Shown here in pieces: positions 44,977 through 53,658 of a DNA stretch of 64,000 bases. Each line of letters opens with the position of its first letter. Position 1 is the first letter of the stretch. The notes under the pieces are model-generated. The model saw only the letters and a list, made by a program, of their open reading frames with translations, was not told the origin of the DNA and did no database searches. The position numbers were made by a program, and so were the translations under genes. Source of the stretch: Oceanobacter sp. 1_MG-2023 (GTDB lineage Bacteria; Pseudomonadota; Gammaproteobacteria; Pseudomonadales; Oceanobacteraceae); contig NZ_JAUYWA010000014.1 of assembly GCF_030689025.1 (NCBI RefSeq), positions 26,719 to 90,718 on the forward strand. Direction: 5' to 3'.

Positions 44977-46008
44977 ATGCCCTGCTCTGCTGCTGTTTCC
45001 GCACACCATCCGGCAACCAGTCCAGTGACTGATTCCGCCACCTCCCAACACGCCTCTTCTGCGCAACTGGCAACCCCACGCACAACAGCTCATAAAGCGG
45101 TTTATATCGGCCGTTTTGCGCCGTCGCCTACTGGCCCCTTACATTTTGGATCGTTGCTGGCGGCACTGGCCAGCTATCTGGATGCGCGCCACGCCGGTGG
45201 CCAGTGGCATGTGCGTATTGAAGACCTTGACCCGCCGCGGGAAGATCCCGCCGCCAGCCAGCATATTCTCCGCACGCTGGAAGCCTATGGCCTGACCTGG
45301 GATGGCAGCGTCTGTTACCAGAGTCAGCGTCATGCGGCTTATTTAGACGGTCTGCATCAGCTGGCCGATCTTGGTCTGGCGTTTCCTTGCGGCTGTTCCC
45401 GCAAGCAGTTGCAAGGGCGTTTGCATCTGGCAGGCTGCGCCCATCCCCCCAACAGGGAAGCAGGGCAGGATTACGCCTGGCGTTTCCGGGTTGATCCCCA
45501 GGCCGCGCCGGTGTGTTTTGACGATCGCCTGCAAGGCCGCTATTGCCTGTCACCCAGCCGAGACATCGGGGATTTTGTAATTCGTCGCCGCGACCAGCTC
45601 TGGTCGTACCAATTGGCAGTGGTGCTGGATGATCACGACCAGGGTATCAACCAGATCGTTCGGGGCATTGATCTGATTGACTCGACCCAGCGCCAGCTGT
45701 TGATCTATCAGGCGTTCGGTTGGGATGCGCCCGGCTACGCCCATATTCCGGTCGCCACCGAACGCAACGGCCAAAAGCTCAGCAAACAGAACCTGGCACT
45801 ACCCCTACAGCCCGACCACAGCGGCCAGACGCTCTGGCTGGCGCTGGACTGGCTGGGCCAGCAACCACCCGCCTCTCTGCAAGGTGCAGGGAATCACACT
45901 CTGTTGCAGTGGGCGATCCAACACTGGCAACCCGAACGTTTGCATGGCCGCCACCAGCTGCCTGCTCCGGCGGCGTTTCAACGCCCTGGCAGTAGTGATC
46001 CGGCATAA
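44977..46008 (+). CDS. gluQ: glutamyl-Q tRNA(Asp) synthetase
   Basis: 343 residues as called. The truncated class I synthetase core has the HIGH-equivalent SPTGPLHFGS, the zinc ligands CGCSRKQL with a later CAHP, and the KMSKS-equivalent GQKLSKQN. It attaches glutamate to queuosine in tRNA(Asp), acting without the anticodon-binding domain of GluRS. About 40 low-complexity residues precede the core (IGRFAPSPTG normally starts near residue 10), so translation may begin later, for example at GTG 45025. The neighbourhood is the same as in Pseudomonas. Confidence 0.9.
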   Translation: MPCSAAVSAHHPATSPVTDSATSQHASSAQLATPRTTAHKAVYIGRFAPSPTGPLHFGSLLAALASYLDARHAGGQWHVRIEDLDPPREDPAASQHILRTLEAYGLTWDGSVCYQSQRHAAYLDGLHQLADLGLAFPCGCSRKQLQGRLHLAGCAHPPNREAGQDYAWRFRVDPQAAPVCFDDRLQGRYCLSPSRDIGDFVIRRRDQLWSYQLAVVLDDHDQGINQIVRGIDLIDSTQRQLLIYQAFGWDAPGYAHIPVATERNGQKLSKQNLALPLQPDHSGQTLWLALDWLGQQPPASLQGAGNHTLLQWAIQHWQPERLHGRHQLPAPAAFQRPGSSDPA

Positions 46009-46137
46009 ATATCAGCGCGGAAAGGCTTTATGTTACCCTGTCGTCCTTTTTTAGCGTCGCGGTTTTAGCCCGATAACGCAGTGGCCTCGCCGCTGTTGCT
46101 CGTGACGGTCACCCGCTCCAGACCAGGAACCTGCCTG

Positions 46138-49059
46138 ATGACGTTCAGCCTCAGTCTGCTCTGCCTGATATTACTTGGCTATCTGGCTCTGCTGTATCTC
46201 AGCGCCTACGCTGTCGAGCGCAGCTGGATACCGCGCCGCTGGGTACAACAACCGCTGGTGTATCTATTGTCGCTGGGGGTATTTGCCAGCGCCTGGGGCT
46301 ACTACGGCAGTGTCGCGCTGGCGCAGCTGTACGGCTACGGCTACCTGTCTTATTTTGGTGGCCTCGCCGGTGCTTTTTTGCTGACGCCACTGTTGCTGCG
46401 GCCGATCCTGCGTATTACCCGCCGCTATCAGCTTAATTCCCTCGCCGATCTGCTGGCCTTCCGCTATCGCAGCCCGTCTGCGGGTGTGCTGGTCAGTATT
46501 TGTATGCTGTGTGTGGTGGTGCCGTTACTCAGCCTGCAAATCAAGGCCGTGGCCGATACCCTCGACATTCTCAGCCCGGGCTGGCCGGTGAATTATCTGG
46601 CGCTCGGCTTCTCCGCCATTCTGCTGACGCTGGCGGTCCTGTTTGGCGCGCGCCAGATGACCCCCCGTGAGAACCACGAAGGGCTGGTATTTTCTCTGGC
46701 GCTGGAGTCCCTGTTCAAACTGATTGCCATTGCCGTGACGACCCTGGTGCTGCTGTTCGATATTATTCCGGCCTCTGTCGGTGGCGACCAATGGCTGCAG
46801 TCGATTCATCAATACCTTGCCAGCCGCCCTTCGGGGCCACCCAGTGGCCCCTGGCTAACGCTGTTTTTGATGTGTCTGGCGATTGCGATTGCAATGCCCC
46901 ATACCTTTCACATTACCTTTACCGAAAACGTCAGCAACCGGGCCTTGCGACTGGCCAGCTGGGCCTTTCCACTGATTTTATTGGCGCTGAGCCTGTCGAT
47001 ACCGCCCTTGCTCTGGGGTGGCATGAACCACAAGCTAACGGTGCCTACCGAGTACTTTGCCCTGGGGTTGGGGCTGGAAACCGGCTCGCCGACCATTACG
47101 CTGCTGGTCTTTCTGGGTGGTGTCGCCGCCGCCACCGGTGTCAGTATCCAGATGACGCTGGCCACCACCTCGATGTTGCTGAACCACTTGCTGTTTCCGC
47201 ACTATCAGCCCAGCCCGAAACACGATTTTTACCGCTGGCTGCTATGGTCACGGCGGTTGTTGATTCTCGGGCTGATTGCGCTGTCGTATCTTTTTTATCA
47301 GCTGATGGGCGATACCCTCGACATCAACCGCCTCGGTATTTTGGCCTGTGGGGCCGCAATGCAATTCTTGCCCGGTATCGTCGGCCTGCTGTACTGGCGC
47401 GGAGCCAGCCGCACCGGCTTTGTGGTTGGCCTGAGTGTCGGCCTCGGTATCTGGTTGCTGGGACTGCTCTTGCCGCTGTTACTGACCGGCTCCGAGTGGG
47501 AGCACTGGTTTATGATTCCCGACGAAAGCAACTGGCACCGCACAGCGCTGCTCAGTGTGCTTGGTAACGCCATGCTGTTTGTCGGCATCAGCCTGACACG
47601 CAAACCAGAGGATGCCGAGCTCAGTGCCGCCGATGCCTGTGTGATTGCCGCCCAGCGCCCCAGCATGCAACTGTTGGAAGCCGAAAACTCCAACGACGCC
47701 ATTCTGACGCTCAGTCGGCCACTGGGCCGCTATATGGCAGAACGTGAAGTGCATCAGGCACTGACCGACCTCGGCCTGCCCAGCTACGAAGACCGGCCGC
47801 ACGAGTTGCGCCGTTTGCGGGTACGGCTCGAAGCCAACCTGTCGAGCCTGCTTGGCCCCACCGTGGCACAGGATATTATCCGCCGCTATTTGCCACTGCA
47901 GGAAGGTACCGAACTCAGTAGCGACATTTATATTATTGAGCAGCGGCTCGAAGGTTTTAATGACCGCCTCTCCGGTATTGCCGGAGAGCTGGACCACCTG
48001 CGCCGCTATCATCGCCAAACCCTGGAGCGATTGCCTATCGGTGCCTGCTCGCTGGCAGAAGATGGCGAAATCCTGCTCTGGAACCAGGCCATGGTTGAGC
48101 TGACCGGCCTGGCAGCGGAGCGGGTAACCGGCACCTTGCTGGCGCAATTACCCGAGCCATGGGGTGATTTATTAGGCCGCTTTATTACCACAACCACCCT
48201 CCATGAACACAAAAAACGGGTCGATATTGGCTTGCAGCCCCACTGGTACACATTGCACAAATCCATTATCCAGTCGGCCAACCGCCAGCCCGGCGGTATC
48301 GTGCTGCTGCTGGAAGACCAGACCGAAACCCAGCTGCTGGAGCGGGAATTGATTCACAGTGAACGGCTGGCCTCGATCGGCCGTCTGGCGGCGGGTGTCG
48401 CCCATGAAATTGGCAACCCGATCACAGGTATCGACTGCCTCGCCCAAAGCATGGAATACGAAACCGACAACCCCGAGATACACCAGATTGCCCAGCAAAT
48501 CCGGGAGCAGACCCAACGTGTCAGCCGCATATTGCAATCCATGATGAATTTCGCCCATGCCGGTAATCACGCCACCGAAAACGAAGAGGTCAACCTGCAT
48601 CACTGCCTGGAAGACGCCATGCAACTGCTGCGGCTGAACAAGCGCAGCCCGGATATCGAGTTCGTTAACCAAAGCGACCCCGAACTGATGGTCATTGGTG
48701 ATTCCCAGCGCCTGGTACAGGTGTTTATTAATCTGCTAAGCAACGCCCGTGATGCCAGTCAACCTGGGCAACAAGTCATTGCCGATACACTGGCAGACAT
48801 GCATCAGGTGACTGTTCGCGTTATCGACCAGGGACACGGCATTCCGGCCGATACAATGGAACAGGTATTCGAGCCTTTTTTTACCACCAAGGAAGTGGGG
48901 AAAGGCACCGGTCTTGGTCTGGCATTGGTGTACAGTATTATTGAAGAACATTATGGTCAGGTACAGATCGTCAGCCCAGTCAGCGGGAATGCCGGTACTT
49001 GTGTTAAAGTCAGCCTCCCGCGTTACCTGCCGGAAAACAGGATGGAAACAAATCTATGA
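46138..49059 (+). CDS. cbrA: sensor kinase CbrA (transporter-like sensor)
   Basis: 973 residues. The N-terminal ~500 form about 13 membrane helices of the SLC5/solute:sodium symporter type. A linker, a PAS domain (LERLPIGACSLAEDGEILLW), HisKA with the phospho-His in VAHEIGNPITGI, and HATPase boxes (NLLSNARDA, DQGHGIPADT, GTGLGLAL) follow. CbrA controls carbon and nitrogen balance with CbrB. ATG 46138 has AGGAA upstream; a GTG at 46081 is further back. Its stop overlaps the cbrB start by four bases. The three RNA genes downstream of cbrB support the assignment. Confidence 0.93.
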   Translation: MTFSLSLLCLILLGYLALLYLSAYAVERSWIPRRWVQQPLVYLLSLGVFASAWGYYGSVALAQLYGYGYLSYFGGLAGAFLLTPLLLRPILRITRRYQLNSLADLLAFRYRSPSAGVLVSICMLCVVVPLLSLQIKAVADTLDILSPGWPVNYLALGFSAILLTLAVLFGARQMTPRENHEGLVFSLALESLFKLIAIAVTTLVLLFDIIPASVGGDQWLQSIHQYLASRPSGPPSGPWLTLFLMCLAIAIAMPHTFHITFTENVSNRALRLASWAFPLILLALSLSIPPLLWGGMNHKLTVPTEYFALGLGLETGSPTITLLVFLGGVAAATGVSIQMTLATTSMLLNHLLFPHYQPSPKHDFYRWLLWSRRLLILGLIALSYLFYQLMGDTLDINRLGILACGAAMQFLPGIVGLLYWRGASRTGFVVGLSVGLGIWLLGLLLPLLLTGSEWEHWFMIPDESNWHRTALLSVLGNAMLFVGISLTRKPEDAELSAADACVIAAQRPSMQLLEAENSNDAILTLSRPLGRYMAEREVHQALTDLGLPSYEDRPHELRRLRVRLEANLSSLLGPTVAQDIIRRYLPLQEGTELSSDIYIIEQRLEGFNDRLSGIAGELDHLRRYHRQTLERLPIGACSLAEDGEILLWNQAMVELTGLAAERVTGTLLAQLPEPWGDLLGRFITTTTLHEHKKRVDIGLQPHWYTLHKSIIQSANRQPGGIVLLLEDQTETQLLERELIHSERLASIGRLAAGVAHEIGNPITGIDCLAQSMEYETDNPEIHQIAQQIREQTQRVSRILQSMMNFAHAGNHATENEEVNLHHCLEDAMQLLRLNKRSPDIEFVNQSDPELMVIGDSQRLVQVFINLLSNARDASQPGQQVIADTLADMHQVTVRVIDQGHGIPADTMEQVFEPFFTTKEVGKGTGLGLALVYSIIEEHYGQVQIVSPVSGNAGTCVKVSLPRYLPENRMETNL

Positions 49060-50504
49060 GTCGCATTCTGGTCGTCGAAGACGAAGCCATTATTCGCCAA
49101 TCGGTACGCAGACTACTGCAGCGTCACCACTACGAAGTCACCGACCTCGATAGTATCGATGCCGCCCGTGAGCACGATCTGAGCACCTTTGATCTGGTGA
49201 TCACCGATTTGCGCCTGCCCGGTGGCCAGGGCACCGATCTGATAGAACTGGCCGGCACCACCCCGGTTCTGATCATGACCAGCTTTGCCAGCCTCCGCTC
49301 TGCGGTCGATGCCATGAAAATGGGAGCGGTTGAGTACATAGCCAAACCTTTTGACCATGGCGAACTGGTCGAAGCCGTCAAATCGATCCTCGACAAGGCC
49401 CGTCAATCGCTGACAGACACCTCCGCCGTGACTGCCAGCCAGCCGGCGCCCGCTCAAACCAGCGACAGCAACAAGGCCGGACACAACGACGCCACCGATA
49501 TCTCCCGCAACAACGGCATTATTGGCAGCTGCGATGCCATGCAAAAACTGTTTCGTAAAATCAGCAAGGTTGCCCCCACCAACGCAACCGTGATGATCAA
49601 TGGTGAATCCGGCACCGGCAAAGAGCTGGTTGCCAAGGCCCTGCACAACCAGAGCCACCGCGCCGCCGCCCAGCTGATTTCGGTCAACTGCGCCGCCATC
49701 CCCGAAACCCTGCTGGAATCCGAACTGTTTGGCCATGAAAAAGGCGCTTTCACCGGCGCTGCCAGCCAGCGTCAGGGGCTGGTTGAAGCCGCCAATGGTG
49801 GCACCCTGTTTCTCGACGAAATCGGTGAGCTGCCACTGGAAGCCCAGGCGCGACTGCTGCGGGTATTGCAGGAAAGTGAAATCCGCCGCGTGGGGGCCGT
49901 ACAAAGTATCAAGGTCGATGTACGCCTGATTGCCGCCACCCACCGTAACCTCAAGGAAATGGCTGCCTGTGGCGAATTCCGCGAAGACCTGTACTACCGC
50001 CTGAATGTGGTTGAACTGATCTTGCCGCCGTTACGTGAGCGCGGTGACGACGTGATCGAACTGGCCAGCTTTATTCTCACACGGGCTTGCGAAAAACTCG
50101 GCCAACCACCGATGCAATTCGACAGCGGCGCCATCGCCAGCATCAAACAGTACCAATGGCCTGGCAACGTTCGTGAACTGGAAAACGCCGTTGAGCGCTC
50201 CGTTATTCTTGCGGAAGATCAGTACGTCAGCGCAGAACTGCTTGGCATCGACCTCTCCCCCGATCGCTACATCAGCTCCGCCATGCGCGAGAACCTGATC
50301 GAAAACAACAACAACCCCGCGACCGCCGAACGGGCAGAACACAGCGACCAGGGTGACTTGTCTCTCGACGACTACTTTGTGCATTTTGTGCTGGAAAACG
50401 AAGCCAAAATGACCGAGACCGACCTTGCCCGCAAACTCGGCATCTCCCGTAAAAGCCTGTGGGAACGACGCCAGCGCCTGGGCATACCGCGCAAGAAAAA
50501 ATAA
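49056..50504 (+). CDS. cbrB: NtrC-type sigma-54 activator CbrB
   Basis: 482 residues. The receiver domain has the phospho-acceptor Asp in LVITDLRLPG and the Lys in EYIAKPFDHG. The central AAA+ domain has GESGTGKE (Walker A), the sigma-54 contact loop GAFTGAAS and GGTLFLDEIGELP (Walker B). The C-terminal Fis-like helix-turn-helix is DLARKLGISRKSLWERRQRL. In Pseudomonas, CbrB activates crcZ transcription to lift catabolite repression. Here three sigma-54 promoters with repeated TGTTAC/GTAACA sites follow the gene. Confidence 0.94.
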   Translation: MSRILVVEDEAIIRQSVRRLLQRHHYEVTDLDSIDAAREHDLSTFDLVITDLRLPGGQGTDLIELAGTTPVLIMTSFASLRSAVDAMKMGAVEYIAKPFDHGELVEAVKSILDKARQSLTDTSAVTASQPAPAQTSDSNKAGHNDATDISRNNGIIGSCDAMQKLFRKISKVAPTNATVMINGESGTGKELVAKALHNQSHRAAAQLISVNCAAIPETLLESELFGHEKGAFTGAASQRQGLVEAANGGTLFLDEIGELPLEAQARLLRVLQESEIRRVGAVQSIKVDVRLIAATHRNLKEMAACGEFREDLYYRLNVVELILPPLRERGDDVIELASFILTRACEKLGQPPMQFDSGAIASIKQYQWPGNVRELENAVERSVILAEDQYVSAELLGIDLSPDRYISSAMRENLIENNNNPATAERAEHSDQGDLSLDDYFVHFVLENEAKMTETDLARKLGISRKSLWERRQRLGIPRKKK

Positions 50505-50627
50505 CCGCGCTCCACCAACCACGCCTCAAGCAACCGCAGCACCTGGCCGCCACGAAATCGTTCAGGGCGGGCATTCGTGCTGCTAGCTGCCATTGCAGCA
50601 GCACACCCCAAACAGCCCACCACCAAA

Positions 50628-50692
50628 GTGTTACCCCACTACCCCAAACAAGCCGACGGCAACGCTACTCGCGGTAACACACTGAGTAACAC
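50628..50692. promoter_or_regulatory. CbrB-type half-sites of RNA unit 1
   Basis: TGTTACC (50629-50635), GGTAACA (50673-50679) and GTAACA (50686-50691) lie 116-178 bases upstream of the first sigma-54 promoter. The same inverted half-sites recur before units 2 and 3. CbrB as the binder is inferred from gene order and known CbrB targets. Confidence 0.5.
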
Positions 50693-50805
50693 CTCGCATC
50701 ATTACGTAAAAATACCAATATCATTATGGACACCCACCATAATCAAAAAACGTAACTTACTGATTTAAAAGGGTAAAAAATTAAATAAAGAAAAAACCTG
50801 TTTAT

Positions 50806-50821
50806 TGGCACACAAATCGCT
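50806..50821 (+). promoter_or_regulatory. sigma-54 promoter of RNA unit 1
   Basis: TGGCACACAAATCGCT has GG (50807-50808) and GC (50819-50820) ten bases apart, close to the TGGCACG-N4-TTGCW consensus. TGATTTAAAA (50761-50770), a possible IHF-type bend site, lies upstream. Confidence 0.75.
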
Positions 50822-50831
50822 TTAACCAGCG

Positions 50832-50991
50832 CAACAACAAGAGCTGGCATCACCACCAATAAAAACAATCAGTGATCTCCAACCTTACGCCGCCAATAAC
50901 AATAACAATCGGCGAATGAGCGTCAGAACAAAAAAAAATCGTACTCTCTCGCGAACCCCGCATCTGTAAAGATGGCGGGGTTTGTTCTTTT
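50832..50991 (+). ncRNA. CrcZ-like regulatory RNA, unit 1 (about 160 nt)
   Basis: The predicted start is 12 bases after the -12 GC. AAnAAnAA motifs occur at 50833-50840, 50858-50868, 50895-50908 and 50927-50934. Two sit in hairpin loops: ATCAC/GTGAT (50849-50853, 50872-50876) and CGCCG/CGGCG (50888-50892, 50910-50914). The terminator is AACCCCGCATC/GATGGCGGGGTT plus a T-rich end (50954-50991). In Pseudomonas the cbrB-pcnB gap encodes CrcZ, which uses such motifs to titrate Hfq/Crc. Location, promoter type and motifs all match; the sequence itself is shorter than CrcZ. Confidence 0.75.
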
Positions 50992-51169
50992 CCGGGCCGC
51001 CGTATTTATAACCGGCTCCGTCCATACCAGGCTCTATTTACATCCATCTCTCCGTATCACTCTATCCGTGCCCCCGGCTCCGTCCGTGTCCCTTTGTCTA
51101 TATTCATACCGGTTCCATTCGTATCCATTTGTCCTTGTCCGCTTCTCCTCCCAAAGAAGTGCTACCCAA

Positions 51170-51220
51170 GTGTTACGCCATGGCCAATGTGTTACCCAAC
51201 TCCCCGCTATCAAGGTAACA
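51170..51220. promoter_or_regulatory. CbrB-type half-sites of RNA unit 2
   Basis: TGTTACG (51171-51177), TGTTACC (51190-51196) and GGTAACA (51214-51220). The last ends 74 bases before the -24 GG, exactly the distance found in unit 3. Confidence 0.55.
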
Positions 51221-51292
51221 AATGCCTGTCATTCATGGACATGATGCACTCTGAAATACCTAACTCATTGATATTAAATAAGTTTTATTTCT

Positions 51293-51308
51293 TGGCACGG
51301 TACTCGCT
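51293..51308 (+). promoter_or_regulatory. sigma-54 promoter of RNA unit 2
   Basis: TGGCACGGTACTCGCT is nearly a perfect sigma-54 promoter (GG 51294-51295, GC 51306-51307). TGATATTAAA (51269-51278) lies 25 bases before the GG, as in unit 3. Confidence 0.85.
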
Positions 51309-51318
51309 ATATTAAACT

Positions 51319-51471
51319 CAAGAACAAGAGCTGAGGCAGACTATAAAAATAACAAGCTGCACTCAGCCAGCCATCACCGACAATAAAAATAACAAACGGT
51401 GATTGAGTATAGGACAGACCATGCTATCCCCCGGAACCCCGCACCTGTAAAGGTGGCGGGGTTTGTTATTT
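51319..51471 (+). ncRNA. CrcZ-like regulatory RNA, unit 2 (about 153 nt)
   Basis: The predicted 5' end shares AACAAGAGCTG at the same offset (+5) as unit 1. AAnAAnAA motifs lie at 51320-51327, 51345-51355 and 51382-51395. The latter two are in loops closed by GCAG/CTGC (51336-51339, 51357-51360) and ATCACCG/CGGTGAT (51373-51379, 51397-51403). The terminator (51435-51471) is nearly the same as that of unit 1, but the stem reads ACC/GGT instead of ATC/GAT, a compensatory T-A to C-G change. Units 1 and 2 are therefore duplicates kept under structural selection. The role as an Hfq/Crc antagonist is inferred. Confidence 0.75.
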
Positions 51472-51661
51472 CATCCCTTCTCACTGCGACACCACCACAT
51501 CGATTCGCTTAATGCCTGATTCCACTCCATTCAATTCCTGTACAAGCCGGGATCGTGTGTATTCAAGGCATTGGGGCCGTCAGGATTTCCGTGATCGTCC
51601 GCCGTAGTGCCCTTGCGATACCGGTTGGTGCCGATAATCCATCGATCTGTATGGCCGGGCG

Positions 51662-51725
51662 CTGCTGGTGACTGGTTACTGGTGACGGTTACTGGTGACG
51701 GCTGCTGGTGACGGCTGCTGACTGT
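51662..51725. repeat. 13-bp tandem repeat between RNA units 2 and 3
   Basis: About four copies of a TGCTGGTGACGGC-type unit (variants TACTGGTGACGGT and TACTGGTGACGGC) run from 51662 to 51725. The rest of 51472-51807 shows no gene or RNA signal that I could support. Confidence 0.75.
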
Positions 51726-51807
51726 GCGGCGTAAAAATCGGCTGGTAGCAAAATTAAAAGTTGCATTCTGATTCTTTTCTGGCACGAAAAACCCTCTTTG
51801 GCTCAAA

Positions 51808-51857
51808 GTGTTACCTCGCACACTGGTTGTTACCTTAGACCCCGAAAGCAGGTAACA
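51808..51857. promoter_or_regulatory. CbrB-type half-sites of RNA unit 3
   Basis: TGTTACC (51809-51815), TGTTACC (51828-51834) and GGTAACA (51851-51857). The same order, orientation and 74-base distance to the promoter occur in unit 2. Confidence 0.55.
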
Positions 51858-51929
51858 ATCCGGGCCAAATATTGGGGAAATAATTTCCAAAAAATCATAA
51901 GCTATTGATTTAAATGGTATTTTAAAAGT

Positions 51930-51945
51930 TGGCACAGCACCTGCT
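51930..51945 (+). promoter_or_regulatory. sigma-54 promoter of RNA unit 3
   Basis: TGGCACAGCACCTGCT has GG (51931-51932) and GC (51943-51944) ten bases apart. TGATTTAAAT (51906-51915) lies 25 bases before the GG, as in unit 2. Confidence 0.8.
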
Positions 51946-51955
51946 TTATCTATAT

Positions 51956-52225
51956 CACGAAGCGCAGCGGACAATAAAAACAACAATGCGAAGCGCTTCT
52001 CGCAGATGACAATAACAATAACTTCCATCTGCCGTGGCAAGTCTCGATAACAAAAATAACAAGAGATGCGCCCTGTCGGCTGTTTCGAATGAATGGTCTC
52101 GCTGATAAAAATAACAACAGGCGATACTGAATATTCAAAAGAGCGGACACCCAGTCCGAGCATTGAGGGACACAATAATAAAAATAGGGCCTCCCAGTAA
52201 AAGCCGCCATTGTGCGGCTTTTTTA
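51956..52225 (+). ncRNA. CrcZ-like regulatory RNA, unit 3 (about 270 nt)
   Basis: The longest unit, with five A-rich motif clusters: 51973-51986, 52011-52021, 52049-52062, 52107-52117 and 52174-52184. Four lie in loops closed by GAAGCGC/GCGCTTC (51959-51965, 51993-51999), GCAGATG/CATCTGC (52002-52008, 52026-52032), TCTC/GAGA (52042-52045, 52063-52066) and CTG/CAG (52102-52104, 52118-52120). A CGGAC/GTCCG hairpin (52144-52158) has no motif. The terminator is AAGCCGC/GCGGCTT with a T-run (52201-52225). It has the same expected role as units 1 and 2: binding Hfq on its A-rich loops so that catabolic mRNAs are freed. It ends 86 bases before pcnB. Confidence 0.78.
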
Positions 52226-52311
52226 TTGCCTGTTTGACGGATTGATTTATCAATTGTGGCTGACACTGGTAAACTCTTTCGCTTCGTTGCGAGTAACCAA
52301 ACTGAGCATCA

Positions 52312-53658
52312 GTGAAGCGCCTAACCAAATTTATCAAAAATATTCTCCAGCCCGACGACGTTGCCGACAACGCCGCGCCTTCCGCCAACCTGCGTGTTAT
52401 CAGCCGTGATGAGCACAATATCAGTCGCAGCCAGATCAGCGACGCGGCTTTAAAGGTCTTGTACCGGCTCCATAATGCCGGCCATGAAGCCTTGCTTGTT
52501 GGTGGTGGTGTACGGGACACCTTACTGGGTCTGTCGCCCAAGGATTTTGACGTCTCCACCGACGCCACGCCGGAACAAGTGAACCAGCTGTTCCGTAATT
52601 CCCGCCTGATCGGTCGCCGATTCAAGCTGGTGCATGTGGTGTTTGGCCGGGAAGTTATCGAAGTCGCGACATTCCGCGCCCCTCCTACCGAAGCACATTC
52701 CAGCAAGGAAGCCTCTACCGGCGACCAGGGCATGATCCTGCGGGACAATGTCTTCGGTAATCGCGAGGAAGACGCGCTGCGGCGGGATTTCACCATTAAT
52801 GCGCTGTACTACAATATTGCGGATTTCAGTGTGTATTCCTATGCCGGTGGCTGGGACGACCTGCAAAGCCGCCAGTTGCGCCTGATTGGTGATCCGGAAA
52901 CCCGTTATCGTGAAGACCCGGTACGGATGCTGCGAGCCATCCGCTTTATGGGTAAGCTCGATTTTGATCTGGAAGCTGATACCGCGGCACCGATTCCCAT
53001 GCTGGCACCGCTGCTGGAGCAAATTCCTGCCGCTCGCCTGTTTGATGAATTACTGAAACTGTTTCTGGCTGGCAAGGCACTGACCACTCTGCAATTACTG
53101 CGTGATCATGGTTTGTTCCGGCATATGTTTCCGGCAACCGAACAGTGTATGCAAGAAGATGAAGTTGCTCGCAATATCGCTGAAAACACCATGCGTAATA
53201 CCGACACCCGCATTCAGGCTGGCAAGTCGGTTACGCCGTATTTTTTCCTGGCGGCACTGCTGTGGCCTGCTCTGGTAAGAATGCAGCAAGAATTTGAAGC
53301 ATCCGGTATGGCCCCTCATCCGGCGCTACAAAAAGCCGCTGACCGGGTTTTATCGCAGCAGATTCGCCACACCGCCATTCCCAAGCGTTTTTCTATTCCG
53401 ATGCGCGAAATCTGGGAGCTGCAGTTGCGTCTGCCCAAAATCCAGAGCCGCAAAGCCAAAGAGTTGCTGGCGCATCCTCGCTTCCGCGCCGCTTACGACT
53501 TCCTGCTGCTGCGTGAGCAATCCGGTGAAGATTTACACGGTATTGGCGACTGGTGGACCGAGTTACAAAAACGCGAAGGGGTACCCGATACGTCTCGCCA
53601 TGCCTATCGCGATGAGCCGCAGCGCAAACGCCGCCGCCGCAAACCCCGCAACACATGA
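52312..53658 (+). CDS. pcnB: poly(A) polymerase I
   Basis: 448 residues from a GTG. Class II nucleotidyltransferase head: LVGGGVRDTLLGLSPKDFDV with the catalytic DFD, followed by RRDFTINALYY and the RNA-binding region REDPVRMLRAIRFMGKL. The C-terminus is Arg/Lys-rich (RKRRRRKPRNT), as in PcnB and unlike CCA-adding enzymes. It adds A-tails that speed RNA decay. The ribosome site is weak. The stop overlaps folK by four bases. Confidence 0.93.
   Translation: MKRLTKFIKNILQPDDVADNAAPSANLRVISRDEHNISRSQISDAALKVLYRLHNAGHEALLVGGGVRDTLLGLSPKDFDVSTDATPEQVNQLFRNSRLIGRRFKLVHVVFGREVIEVATFRAPPTEAHSSKEASTGDQGMILRDNVFGNREEDALRRDFTINALYYNIADFSVYSYAGGWDDLQSRQLRLIGDPETRYREDPVRMLRAIRFMGKLDFDLEADTAAPIPMLAPLLEQIPAARLFDELLKLFLAGKALTTLQLLRDHGLFRHMFPATEQCMQEDEVARNIAENTMRNTDTRIQAGKSVTPYFFLAALLWPALVRMQQEFEASGMAPHPALQKAADRVLSQQIRHTAIPKRFSIPMREIWELQLRLPKIQSRKAKELLAHPRFRAAYDFLLLREQSGEDLHGIGDWWTELQKREGVPDTSRHAYRDEPQRKRRRRKPRNT

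Noticed and set aside
51531..52796. A 421-codon minus-strand frame across the RNA units and pcnB
   Set aside because: It covers three sigma-54 promoters and terminators on the plus strand and the 5' end of pcnB; the translation has no recognisable domain.
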